The notes under the pieces: generated by a model
Told to the model about the DNA's origin: nothing
The model's database searches: none
What the model saw: the letters and a program-made list of their open reading frames with translations, nothing else
Shown: piece by piece, positions 1 to 7,640 of the stretch
Layout: the number at the start of each line of letters is the position of its first letter
How positions within the stretch are numbered: the stretch's first letter is position 1
Program-made: the position numbers and the translations under genes
Assembly: GCA_018648945.1 (NCBI GenBank)
Contig: JABGQJ010000086.1
Location: forward strand, 1 to 17,341
Reading direction: 5' to 3'
Length of the DNA stretch: 17,341 nt
DNA from: Victivallales bacterium
GTDB lineage: Bacteria > Verrucomicrobiota > Lentisphaeria > Oligosphaerales > Lenti-02

Positions 1-1868
1 CCCTGACCGCTGCGTGGGCGACCGCCGGGCGGCCCGAGCTGCCCAAGCCGATCCTCTGTGCCTACACCGGCTGGTTCGCGCCGAACGACGACGAGCACGA
101 CTTCGATGCTTGGGCCAAGCAGAATCTGGACCCCTTGCAGGCGGCCCGCTTCAACACGTTCTCGCCGAAGATCCAGGCCCTGCATCGCAAGCCTGCCTTC
201 GACCTGCGGAAGCCCGCCCAGTTGGACCGCATGAAGCAGCTTGCCGACGCCTGCACAGCGCGGGATCTGACTCTGGTGACGTACGTCTACACGGCCGTGC
301 GGAAGCGCGACCCCAAGCGGCACGCCAAGTTGCCCGCCATCGTCACCTCCGATGGGTCAGTGCTGGCGCACCGCTTCAGCCTCTACCACTGGCCTGCGTG
401 GCGCCTGCTGCTTGACCATGCCTACCAGATCGCCGAGGCCAGCCGTACGCTGCCCATCGCGGCAGTGGGGGTGGATCTGGAGCTGCTGATGCCCTCGCCC
501 ATCTCCTACGACGACGAGGCATGGGGCGCGTTCTGCGGGGAATCGGGACTGGCGGAGCAGACTCCGGCTGCGGAACGGCATGCTCTGCTCAAGGCCCGGA
601 GGAAGGGCAGGGATTACGAGGTGTTCTGGGATCGGCGATTGGCCGAGATCGCTCAGCGCTATGAGCACGAGCTGCACGCGATCAACCCACGTCTGTCCTT
701 GGGAGTGATGCCCGCCAAGCTTGGGGAGTATTTCTGTCGCGCCTTTGTCCGGCATCTGGGCACGGCTGAAGCACCAGCGATCGTCGACTCGTGGGGGATG
801 TATAATGGCACGGGGCTAACCAAGGAGGTGCTGCGGTTCCAGGACACGGTCAGGGAGATGAATCCGCACAATCTGCTGGTGGGCTGGTTCCGGCCGGACA
901 ACTACAATGCGGGGGACATGCGGGTGCAGGCCTACCATGCTGCCATGAAACTGGCGGGGTACAACAACTGGCACATCGGCATGTTCACCGATGAGAAGTG
1001 CAACCTGCGAGTGGGGGCCGAGTTCACCCTTGCCGAGTATCAGGATGCCTTCCGTCAGGCGAACGAGGCGGCCCGGCGCGACCGTGCTGCAGGTGCGCCG
1101 GCTACCTCGATTCCGTGGGTCGATGTCACCGCCCGAGTAACCAACGTGGATGTGAAGGCTGCGTGTGCCATGCCGGTGCCCGATCTGGGACCCGCAGGCA
1201 GTGGGGCTGGGCAGCCCCAATGGATCTACACCCGCGAGACCCGGCGGCTCTACTTCTGGGGGGCGGCAGGTGAGGAGCTGAAGATCGAGATCAGGCACGT
1301 GGCAGGCTCGCGCCGTGCCACCAGTATCGAGTACCTTGTGCTCTCGCCGAGTCGGCAGATCCTGCGGCACGAGGCCGTTTCTCCCGGCGAACACACGCGG
1401 TTCTCTGTCCTCGCGCCAGCGACGGGGGTTTACAGTCTGCACATCACCGGCGCGCTTGCGGGCCCGTGGTACGGCGTGCTGATTGGCGCGAAGCACATGG
1501 CAATTCCGGCGACGAGCAGGAAGGACCCCGCGCGGTTCTTCTTCGGCTGCGACACTCCCTATCTGGCCACGGCTTGGGTTACGCGGCGTGCCCCCGGTGC
1601 CGCTCACGCCCGCATTGCCACGGGCGACGGACAGATGGTCGAGGCAGTCGCTGGCGATGGTACTGCCTTGGCGCGAGCTGGCAGCGCGCCCGCCTCGCTG
1701 CCGCTGCCAGCTGCTCCTGCCCCCGTTCGCATCGATTTCCGGCGCCCCGCCAAACTGCCCGATGGGCTGTATTCCCAGCTGGTCCTCTGTTGGCTTGAAG
1801 GCGCCGTCCATCCCTATCTCTCGGACGGTCCCGAACGTCGCCTGATTCCCAAGCCAGAGGCCGATTGA
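1..1868 (+). CDS. Secreted glycoside-hydrolase-like protein, 5' end cut off by the window
   Basis: The frame is open from the window edge to TGA at 1866-1868, giving about 621 visible residues, so the true start lies upstream. The first visible residues (LTAAWATAGRPELPKP) look like the end of a signal peptide, followed by a strand-like opening (ILCAYTGWFAP). The next roughly 330 residues have the rhythm of a TIM barrel: strand-like segments such as LTLVTYVYTA, AAVGVDLELL, LSLGVMPAK, IVDSWGMYNG, LLVGWFRPDN and NWHIGMFTDE alternate with amphipathic helices. Acidic residues at the strand ends (the DLE of AAVGVDLELL, the E of FTDE) are catalytic candidates. The last roughly 230 residues look beta-rich, like a carbohydrate-binding sandwich. 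No named family is recognised, so hydrolase activity is inferred from fold rhythm alone. An internal TTG at 135 is not the start, because coding sequence continues upstream. It converges on the oxidoreductase gene. Confidence 0.6.
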   Translation, partial: LTAAWATAGRPELPKPILCAYTGWFAPNDDEHDFDAWAKQNLDPLQAARFNTFSPKIQALHRKPAFDLRKPAQLDRMKQLADACTARDLTLVTYVYTAVRKRDPKRHAKLPAIVTSDGSVLAHRFSLYHWPAWRLLLDHAYQIAEASRTLPIAAVGVDLELLMPSPISYDDEAWGAFCGESGLAEQTPAAERHALLKARRKGRDYEVFWDRRLAEIAQRYEHELHAINPRLSLGVMPAKLGEYFCRAFVRHLGTAEAPAIVDSWGMYNGTGLTKEVLRFQDTVREMNPHNLLVGWFRPDNYNAGDMRVQAYHAAMKLAGYNNWHIGMFTDEKCNLRVGAEFTLAEYQDAFRQANEAARRDRAAGAPATSIPWVDVTARVTNVDVKAACAMPVPDLGPAGSGAGQPQWIYTRETRRLYFWGAAGEELKIEIRHVAGSRRATSIEYLVLSPSRQILRHEAVSPGEHTRFSVLAPATGVYSLHITGALAGPWYGVLIGAKHMAIPATSRKDPARFFFGCDTPYLATAWVTRRAPGAAHARIATGDGQMVEAVAGDGTALARAGSAPASLPLPAAPAPVRIDFRRPAKLPDGLYSQLVLCWLEGAVHPYLSDGPERRLIPKPEAD

Positions 1869-1891
1869 CGGGGCCAGCCCCGAGCCCCGTC
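1867..1891. terminator. Hairpin overlapping the stop of the first gene
   Basis: Perfect 7-bp arms GACGGGG (1867-1873) and CCCCGTC (1885-1891) enclose an 11-nt loop and begin inside the stop codon. There is no T-run, so if it terminates it is not a canonical intrinsic terminator. It lies between convergent genes, which fits a shared terminator region. Confidence 0.35.
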
Positions 1892-1924
1892 GGGGAGACC
1901 TGTCTCTCCGAACCCCACGAACAG

Positions 1925-1956
1925 GCCTTGCAGAGCGGCGTACCGCTCCGCAAGGC
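1925..1956. terminator. Strong hairpin between convergent genes
   Basis: Arms GCCTTGC (1925-1931) and GCAAGGC (1950-1956) pair perfectly. After a 2x2 internal loop, AGCGG (1934-1938) pairs with CCGCT (1943-1947) around a CGTA loop. The hairpin ends 12 nt before the oxidoreductase stop codon. It could terminate transcription from either strand. There is no clear T-tract. Confidence 0.45.
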
Positions 1957-1968
1957 TGCTGCTGGTAT

Positions 1969-2994
1969 CTAGATGCCGGTCTCCAGGAACTTCTCGGTGA
2001 GCTTCATGCTGGCGACGGCTTCGTGGATGTTGGACTCGGGCATCTCGCCGCTCTTCACGCAGTCGATGAAGTGGCGGTCTTCCTGGTAGTAACCGTAGTA
2101 TTTGGGGAAGTCGGTGGTGCCGGCGAGTTCTTCGCCGTTGATCTCCATGGAGCTTTCGTCAGCGGCACCGGCGCTGGCCAGGCTGTAGCGTTCTTCGCCC
2201 TTGTGGACGAGGATGCGGGCGTCGGCAACGGAGCCGCCGAAGCCGAGGTCGATGAAGGCGCTGACGCCTTCGCCGTGCATCTGGAAGTGGTGCACGCGCC
2301 CCCCGACCCGGTAGTTGGCCTTGATGATGCCGGTGACACCGTTGTCGAAGCGGCAGACGCCGTTCCAGGCGTTGTCCACGGCGGTATCGCCATATTGGGC
2401 AATGACGGTGGCGGCTGAGACGGCCTTTTCGGCCCCAGCCAGCCAACGGATGAGGTCTACGGCATGGACCGTGTCGGAAGAAAAGGCGGAGAGGCTGCCC
2501 TTGTCGAAGGCGCCCTGGCCAAACTTGTAGAAACAGCCCTCAACCTGGGTGACAGAAGTGCGGGCATCCACCAGTTCCTTGACCTTGCGGACGGCGGGGA
2601 TGAAGCGGCGGTTGAAGCCAACCATGAGCTTCTTGCCGGTTTCGTCGGACTTGCGGGCGAGGGATTCGGTCTGGAAGGAGATGATGCCGGGCGGTTTCTC
2701 GCAGAAGGTATCATAGCCCGCGTGCATGGACTGCCAGGCGATGTGGAACATGTTGCCGGGCTCGACGAGGCAGAAGACCACGTCGATGTCTTCCTGGGCG
2801 AACATCTCGTTGTAGACCGTGTAGGTCTTGGGAATGCCGAACTGCTCGGCCCGTTCCTTGGCCTTGGCTTCGACCAGATCGCAGATCGCCACGATCTCGA
2901 CGTCTTCCATCTCGCTCAGGGAGGGGAGGTGTACGCTGCGGGCAATGCCGCCAGCCCCAACGATCGCCACTTTCACCTTGTCCGTGCTACTCAT
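1969..2994 (-). CDS. Gfo/Idh/MocA-family NAD(P)-dependent oxidoreductase
   Basis: A 341-residue cytosolic enzyme of the glucose-fructose oxidoreductase / inositol dehydrogenase / MocA family, which oxidises or epimerises sugars and polyols. The N-terminal Rossmann fold starts with KVAIVGAGGIARS (glycine motif about residues 13-16). The family EKP motif is present at residues 99-101 (CEKPPG), with K100 the expected catalytic lysine. The C-terminal domain has SSDTVHAVDLIRWL (172-185), where H177 and D180 match the usual H-x-x-D active-site pair. The length is normal. I chose the ATG at 2994 because GAGGACGAG lies just upstream and the Rossmann strand follows at once; an upstream in-frame ATG at 3120 would add 42 unstructured residues. 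The substrate cannot be read from the sequence. It is transcribed divergently from hisH. Confidence 0.92.
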   Translation of the reverse strand: MSSTDKVKVAIVGAGGIARSVHLPSLSEMEDVEIVAICDLVEAKAKERAEQFGIPKTYTVYNEMFAQEDIDVVFCLVEPGNMFHIAWQSMHAGYDTFCEKPPGIISFQTESLARKSDETGKKLMVGFNRRFIPAVRKVKELVDARTSVTQVEGCFYKFGQGAFDKGSLSAFSSDTVHAVDLIRWLAGAEKAVSAATVIAQYGDTAVDNAWNGVCRFDNGVTGIIKANYRVGGRVHHFQMHGEGVSAFIDLGFGGSVADARILVHKGEERYSLASAGAADESSMEINGEELAGTTDFPKYYGYYQEDRHFIDCVKSGEMPESNIHEAVASMKLTEKFLETGI

Positions 2995-3070
2995 GTTGGC
3001 TCGTCCTCGTGTGCGGTGTGGTTCTGTGTCATTTCGCCAGTCCGACGTCTCGGTTGCCTGGATGGCCAGT

Positions 3071-3098
3071 AGGTTAGGGGCATCTTGCGGAGAGTCAA
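3071..3098 (-). promoter_or_regulatory. Candidate sigma-70-type promoter for the oxidoreductase
   Basis: On the minus strand, TTGACT (3093-3098, 5 of 6 to consensus) is followed after 16 bp by TAACCT (3071-3076, 3 of 6). It sits about 75 nt upstream of the chosen ATG, in the divergent gap 2995-3200 that also serves hisH. I see no convincing hisH promoter on the other strand and no other structure in the gap. Confidence 0.35.
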
Positions 3099-3200
3099 GA
3101 CGAGTTGCGGCACTTGTCACACCCCCTACATTACCTGGCTTGGCCGGGAAGCCGGTCTTCGTCTGTCGATTGCCACTGCTTTACCGGGACGATCTGTGAC

Positions 3201-3830
3201 ATGATTGCCATTGTAGACTACCGAGCGGGGAATCTGACCAGTGTCGCCGCAGCGGTCGACAAGCTGGGCTTCGAGGGGAAGGTCACCTCCGACCCCGCCG
3301 ACATTGCTGCTGCCGAGCGGGTGATTTTCCCTGGCGTGGGGGCGGCCGAGTCGGCCATGGCCAACCTGCACGGGATGGGGCTGGCAGGCCCGCTCCTGCA
3401 CGCCATTGCCAGTGGCAAGCCCTTTCTCGGGATCTGTATTGGCTTCCAGTTGCTTTTCGAGTACAGCGCCGAGGACGGTGGCGTGGATTGCCTCGGTGCC
3501 CTGCAGGGGCGGGTGGTGCGCTTTGCGGACGACTTGCACGAGGGCGACGACGAGCAAGCGCTGAAGGTGCCGCACATGGGCTGGAACCACGTGACGTTCA
3601 CCCGCCGCCACCCGGTCTGGGAAGGCGTGCCGACGGATGCCGAGTTCTACTTCGTGCATTCCTACCACCCCATCCCCATCGCCGAAGACGTGGTGGGCAC
3701 GACCGTCTACGGGATCGAGTTCGCCTCGGCCGTGGCACGCCACCATCTGGTCGCGTTCCAGTTCCACCCGGAGAAGAGCGGACGCCCGGGGCTGAGACTG
3801 CTGGACAACTTCTGTCGCTGGAATCCGTAA
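3201..3830 (+). CDS. hisH: Imidazole glycerol phosphate synthase, glutamine amidotransferase subunit HisH
   Basis: A 209-residue class I glutamine amidotransferase subunit. HisH hydrolyses glutamine and passes ammonia to HisF in the fifth step of histidine biosynthesis. It opens with the family signature [12 protein letters not shown]. The nucleophile elbow is [15 protein letters not shown] with Cys79, and the His-Glu part of the triad is in FQFHPEKSG (His189, Glu191). KVPHMGWN (about 122-129) and HSYH (153-156) are further HisH hallmarks. The elbow reads ICIGFQ where ICLGMQ is more usual, a conservative change. The length is typical. The ATG at 3201 aligns with known HisH starts; an in-frame ATG at 3105 would add 32 unlikely residues. 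hisF follows after 13 nt. Confidence 0.96.
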   Translation: MIAIVDYRAGNLTSVAAAVDKLGFEGKVTSDPADIAAAERVIFPGVGAAESAMANLHGMGLAGPLLHAIASGKPFLGICIGFQLLFEYSAEDGGVDCLGALQGRVVRFADDLHEGDDEQALKVPHMGWNHVTFTRRHPVWEGVPTDAEFYFVHSYHPIPIAEDVVGTTVYGIEFASAVARHHLVAFQFHPEKSGRPGLRLLDNFCRWNP

Positions 3831-3843
3831 GGAACGCGATGCT

Positions 3844-4623
3844 ATGCTGAGCAAACGCATTATTCCCTGTCTGGACGTGCGCAATGGGCGCACCACCAAG
3901 GGTGTGAAGTTCGAGAACAACGTGGACATCGGCGATCCGGTGGACATGGCGCGCTACTACTACGAAGAGGGCGCGGACGAGCTGGTTTTCTACGATATCA
4001 CCGCCTCCTCCGAGGGGCGTGGTATCATGTTGGAGGTGGTGGCCAACGTGGCGCGTGAGATCTTCATTCCCTTCTCGGTGGGTGGTGGGCTCAACACGCT
4101 CGAGGACATGCGGGCGGTGGTACTAGCTGGCGCGGAGAAGGTGAGCGTGAACTCCGGCGCGGTGAAGAATCCCGAGATCATCCGCCAGGGGGCGGAAGCC
4201 TTCGGCAATCAGTGTGTCGTTCTCGGGATGGATGTGCTCAAGGTGGCGGTCAGTGATGCGACGCCTAGCGGCTACGAGGTAGTCATCCACGGTGGCCGCA
4301 TCCAGACTGGCATGGACGCGTTGGAGTGGGCGCAGCGGGCGGAATCCCTCGGCGCGGGCGAGATCTGCCTGAACAGCATCGATGCCGATGGTACCTGCGA
4401 GGGGTACGAGATCAACCTGACCCGGCTCATCTCCACCAGCGTGGGGATTCCGGTCATTGCCTCAGGTGGCGCGGGCAGGCCGGAGCACTTGGCGGATGTG
4501 CTGCGGGCGGGCCGCGCATCGGCGGCCCTGGTGGCGTCGATGACCCACTTTGGCGGGTACAAAGTGAAGCAGCTCAAGGACCACCTGCATGAGCAGGGCG
4601 TCAAGGTCCGGATGACCTGGTAG
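3844..4623 (+). CDS. hisF: Imidazole glycerol phosphate synthase, cyclase subunit HisF
   Basis: A 259-residue (beta/alpha)8-barrel cyclase that uses ammonia from HisH to convert PRFAR to imidazole glycerol phosphate and AICAR. It starts [16 protein letters not shown] with the catalytic Asp11. The second catalytic Asp is Asp130, in VVLGMDVLK. Phosphate-binding loops are clear: PFSVGGGL (about 76-83) and PVIASGGAG near the C-terminus. The family segment [16 protein letters not shown] (44-59) is present. The reading TTKGVKF matches housekeeping HisF rather than the HisF2-like proteins of lipopolysaccharide loci. It sits 13 nt after the hisH stop with TAAGGAACG as the likely ribosome-binding region, so the pair is almost certainly co-transcribed. 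No other his gene is seen in the window. Confidence 0.97.
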   Translation: MLSKRIIPCLDVRNGRTTKGVKFENNVDIGDPVDMARYYYEEGADELVFYDITASSEGRGIMLEVVANVAREIFIPFSVGGGLNTLEDMRAVVLAGAEKVSVNSGAVKNPEIIRQGAEAFGNQCVVLGMDVLKVAVSDATPSGYEVVIHGGRIQTGMDALEWAQRAESLGAGEICLNSIDADGTCEGYEINLTRLISTSVGIPVIASGGAGRPEHLADVLRAGRASAALVASMTHFGGYKVKQLKDHLHEQGVKVRMTW

Positions 4624-4625
4624 CG

Positions 4626-4648
4626 CGAGAAAGTGAGGTTAGTTCTCG
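4626..4648. terminator. Weak hairpin between hisF and the convergent membrane-protein gene
   Basis: CGAGAA (4626-4631) pairs with TTCTCG (4643-4648) across an 11-nt loop, overlapping the end of the minus-strand gene. Only 15 nt separate the two genes, so this is the only local terminator candidate. The stem is short and could be chance. Confidence 0.2.
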
Positions 4649-5436
4649 GTCTTCCCATCGGCAGGTGCTTCCGCCTCGTCTTTGTCGGGCGGGGGAGCGG
4701 TGCTCCTGCTCTTTGGCGCAGCAACCGGCACTCTGAGGATGGGCCTTGGGACACGACTGGCTCTGGTGGTCTTCAGTTTCTCGGTTGGGCCTGACTTGAT
4801 CTTCCGGAAGCGCTCCAACGCGGAAGGCACGCGTTTGTACTCGGCTTCCCTGGCCATGCGTGTTCCCGCTGCTGTCCGGGGAGGTGGCTTCTCGGGCTGT
4901 TGCTCCTTCCGCGGGTTCTTCACAGCATTTCTGCGCTCCTCCTCGATCCTCTCCTTCCCGACCAGCAAGCGCTCCAGCGTGATCGGGGGGCGGTCAGGTC
5001 TCTTCGGCTTCTCCAGAGTCCACGGTGGAATGATGACCTCGATGGCGCAGAGGAAAGTGAGAACGCCTACCAGCAGCAGGAGGGCGATGGCGCCGACCAG
5101 AGGCATCGACACGCCGACAGGGAGCGCGAAGCGTGCGTCGTTCCCCATGCGGCAGAGACAGGTCTCGACATCGTCTTCCGTCTGGGTCATGGCTTCGCGG
5201 CAGAGCACGGTGAACCAGCGCGGGTTGTAGTAGTGGCGCGCGCGCCCGCAACCATGGCACTCGCCCGAACTAGTGTTCACCTCGGTTGGCTTGCAGGCAC
5301 GGGGGCGATGCCCGAGGAACACTGCGCCAAGGAACGCCATGAGTAGGACCACCAGGGCGTCCCAGACCCAGTGAACCCCATCAAGGACGAAGCCGCAGCA
5401 TCTGACGCACAGATGGGTGGGGTGGGCGTGGCTCAT
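4639..5436 (-). CDS. Hypothetical Cys-rich two-helix membrane protein
   Basis: A 265-residue protein I do not recognise. It has two hydrophobic segments, about residues 24-42 and 107-136. Cysteines cluster around them: C10, C13 and C14 (CVRCC), C48, C60 and C63 (CHGC), C79, C93 and C95. The two C-x2-C pairs resemble the knuckles of a zinc ribbon or a metal or redox site; that is inference. From about residue 140 the chain is Pro-, Lys- and Arg-rich with a short charged helix ([18 protein letters not shown]), then looks disordered and ends acidic. The ATG at 5436 has no clear ribosome-binding site, but it is the first ATG after the promoter at 5524-5551. It converges with hisF across 15 nt. 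Confidence 0.7.
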   Translation of the reverse strand: MSHAHPTHLCVRCCGFVLDGVHWVWDALVVLLMAFLGAVFLGHRPRACKPTEVNTSSGECHGCGRARHYYNPRWFTVLCREAMTQTEDDVETCLCRMGNDARFALPVGVSMPLVGAIALLLLVGVLTFLCAIEVIIPPWTLEKPKRPDRPPITLERLLVGKERIEEERRNAVKNPRKEQQPEKPPPRTAAGTRMAREAEYKRVPSALERFRKIKSGPTEKLKTTRASRVPRPILRVPVAAPKSRSTAPPPDKDEAEAPADGKTEN

Positions 5437-5523
5437 TGTATGGATGGCTGCGTTAGCTGGTTCAGTTGCTGCGCCCTCTAGTCATCGTACTCAGTATCGC
5501 CTTACCTGCGCAACCGTCCGTAG

Positions 5524-5551
5524 ATTATAGTGCCTGGCGGGGTTGAGGCAA
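5524..5551 (-). promoter_or_regulatory. Sigma-70-type promoter for the Cys-rich membrane protein
   Basis: On the minus strand, TTGCCT (5546-5551) is followed after a 16-bp spacer by a perfect TATAAT (5524-5529). The predicted start of transcription is near 5517, giving a leader of about 80 nt before the ATG at 5436. The -35 box ends 1 bp before the sulfatase stop codon. The membrane-protein gene can therefore be transcribed independently of the sulfatase. Confidence 0.6.
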
Positions 5552-5552
5552 G

Positions 5553-7475
5553 TCACTGCGCCGCTCGATTCCTGCGGACCGGGACCAGTTGGATGCCGCG
5601 GAAGTTTGCGAAGGGCCCATTGAGTTTGCCGGGGCGCACGAGGCACGTGGTGTCGCCTTGCGGCAAATCCACCGAGCCCGTCTCGAACCACTGGTACGTC
5701 TTCAGACCGCCCGTATTGGTGGTCTTGCCTTGGAGCTTCTGCTTGCCGATCTCGATGGTGAAGGGGACCTCGGCTTTGACGCAGCCGTAGGCAAAGCGGA
5801 CGGCGTACTTGCCAGCGGGGACCTTCTTGAGTGCCCAGACGGGCGTGTCCTTCTCGCTGAGCCAGGCGCCCAAGTTGTTGCGTTTGGGCTGATAGGTGAG
5901 GCGACCGGTGGTGCGGGCGGCCTTCGGGGTGAGATGGAAGATCCCGTCGGTGCCGGCGGTGACTGGCTGCCCGACATTGCGTACGGGCTTGTACGTCTGT
6001 GGGTTGTCGAGGTCGAGGGTGTCGCCAACCTGTTTCTGAAGAGCCTTGAGCTGGGTCGTGAGTTCTGTTACGCGGGCGGCGTACTCAGGACTCTCGGCCA
6101 AGTCGATGCGTTCGTCTGGGTCATTGCGGAGGTCAAAGAGTTGAGTTTCCTTGGCAACGGGGTAGGTGATGAGTTTCCAGCGCTCGGTGCGGATCATGCG
6201 TTGGAAGTGTTTGTAGCTGCCGAAGATCTCCTTGTGAAGGGCCACATCCCTGCCGCGCAAGAGAGGCACGAGACTGGGGAACTCGACGGTGCCCGGGACG
6301 GGTACGCCGGCCAACTGGCAGGTCGTGGCGAACATGCTGTGCAGGTAGACCATGCGGCTAGTGGATCTACCGGCCGGGAGACCGGGGCCGGAGATCATCA
6401 GGGGCATCCGGATGCTGTGGTCGTATTGGCTTTGTTTCCCCATCAGGCCGTGTTGGCCGACGGCGAGGCCATGGTCGGATGAGAAGATGATGTAGGTGCT
6501 GTCTTCCTTGCCGCTGGTTTTCAGGGCCTCGAGGATGCGCCCGATCTGTGCATCGAAGTGGCTGATGATGGCATAGTATTCGGCGCGATGGACTTGGACG
6601 GCGTGTTTGGTGCGGGGGAAGGGGGCCAGTTTCTCGTCCCGGATATGGTGATCACCTTGGTCGAAGGGATGCTCGGGGAGGTAGTTGGCGGGGATCTTGA
6701 GCTTCTGCGGGTCGTAGAGGTCGAGGAATTCGCGGGGAGCTTGGCGCGGGTCGTGCGGGGCATTGAAGGAGACGTACATGAAGAAGGGCTTCTGGCTCTT
6801 CGGCGCCGTGTTTTGCAGGAACTCGATGGCGTTGTCCGCATAGAGTTCGCTGGAGTGCTTCTGCACGCGGTAGCGTTTGCCCGCCTTCTTGGTGCCGTCC
6901 TCGGCCTGCTCGATGTCCCAGACGTTGGGCTGCCAGTGGCCGCCCTGCTTTGGATCGGCGGCCCATTCCCCGTAGGTCTCGTCTTCTGCGGGGCGGTTGT
7001 AGGCGTTCTTGGCCCCATACATGCCCGCGCCGACGCTCTTGCCGTGGGTGAAGCTGCGCAGGGCCGTGGCATTGCCATTGTGCCACTTGCCGGTGAGGAA
7101 GGTCTCGTAGCCTGCCTTGGTGAGTGTTTCCCCCCAGAGCGGCGCTTGGCCAAGGGCCTTCTGGGCGTGGTAGAGGTACTGCCCGGTGTTCAGCATAGCG
7201 CGGCTGCAGATGCAGACGGCGCCGCTCCACGAACCTTGGTTGAAGGAGTGGGTGAAGACCACGCCCCGCTCGGCCAGGCGGTCCAGGTTCGGGGTCTTGA
7301 CCTCCGGGTTGTTGAGCGCGTGGATGCTCCGGAAGGTCTGGTCGTCGGTGAAAAGGAAGAGGAAGTTCGGGCGACCGCTGGCGGTTGCCGACAAGGCGGG
7401 TGCCGCCAGCCCGGCGAGAGCGGTCGTGCCCAGACTGCGGAGGAAGTCGCGACGAGACAGGGCTTGTGAGGTCAT
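5553..7475 (-). CDS. Tat-exported type I sulfatase (alkaline-phosphatase superfamily)
   Basis: A 640-residue sulfate-ester hydrolase expected to be exported folded. The N-terminus has a twin-arginine signal, SRRDFLRSLG (7-16), with a hydrophobic stretch ending in ALSA (27-30). The core begins NFLFLFTDDQ (metal-binding Asp44/Asp45). The formylglycine site is C88-I-C-S-R, followed by AMLNTG (93-98). LTGKWH (127-132) and SSDHGLAVGQHG (332-343) supply further active-site and calcium ligands. Residues about 495-640 form a beta-rich C-terminal extension, possibly a binding module. Maturation needs a separate formylglycine-generating enzyme, not seen here. The ATG at 7475 has GGAG upstream and puts RR at the usual place; a start at 7550 would add 25 residues before the signal. 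The substrate is unknown. Confidence 0.95.
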   Translation of the reverse strand: MTSQALSRRDFLRSLGTTALAGLAAPALSATASGRPNFLFLFTDDQTFRSIHALNNPEVKTPNLDRLAERGVVFTHSFNQGSWSGAVCICSRAMLNTGQYLYHAQKALGQAPLWGETLTKAGYETFLTGKWHNGNATALRSFTHGKSVGAGMYGAKNAYNRPAEDETYGEWAADPKQGGHWQPNVWDIEQAEDGTKKAGKRYRVQKHSSELYADNAIEFLQNTAPKSQKPFFMYVSFNAPHDPRQAPREFLDLYDPQKLKIPANYLPEHPFDQGDHHIRDEKLAPFPRTKHAVQVHRAEYYAIISHFDAQIGRILEALKTSGKEDSTYIIFSSDHGLAVGQHGLMGKQSQYDHSIRMPLMISGPGLPAGRSTSRMVYLHSMFATTCQLAGVPVPGTVEFPSLVPLLRGRDVALHKEIFGSYKHFQRMIRTERWKLITYPVAKETQLFDLRNDPDERIDLAESPEYAARVTELTTQLKALQKQVGDTLDLDNPQTYKPVRNVGQPVTAGTDGIFHLTPKAARTTGRLTYQPKRNNLGAWLSEKDTPVWALKKVPAGKYAVRFAYGCVKAEVPFTIEIGKQKLQGKTTNTGGLKTYQWFETGSVDLPQGDTTCLVRPGKLNGPFANFRGIQLVPVRRNRAAQ

Positions 7476-7640
7476 ACGGAGGCTCCGGATTCGGCTGTTG
7501 CCTTTGGGATATGCTACCCATACGGTTAGCCGCGCAAACGAACTCCGCAAGAAGGTTCGCGGATGAGTCGCGACGAAGTACGTCGCGCGGTAGGGTAGCG
7601 AGGAACCGTTGGTTGATGTTCACTGCATCGGGAGAATTCC
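7476..7640. promoter_or_regulatory. Divergent control region between the sulfatase and MBL genes, with an inverted repeat
   Basis: This 165-bp gap must hold both promoters. A perfect inverted repeat, CGCGACG (7569-7575) and CGTCGCG (7581-7587) around AAGTA, could be an operator or a leader hairpin of the plus-strand gene. A weak plus-strand promoter candidate is TTGCCT (7498-7503), 17 bp, TACGGT (7521-7526). No convincing minus-strand promoter was found. Confidence 0.35.

Noticed and set aside
135..137. TTG as start codon of the first gene
   Set aside because: Coding sequence with a signal-peptide-like end continues in frame upstream to the window edge.
816..1811. 331-codon minus-strand frame
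   Set aside because: Antisense shadow of the first gene; low-complexity composition and no recognisable motif.
3126..3947. 273-codon minus-strand frame
   Set aside because: Antisense to hisH and the start of hisF, both of which are certain.
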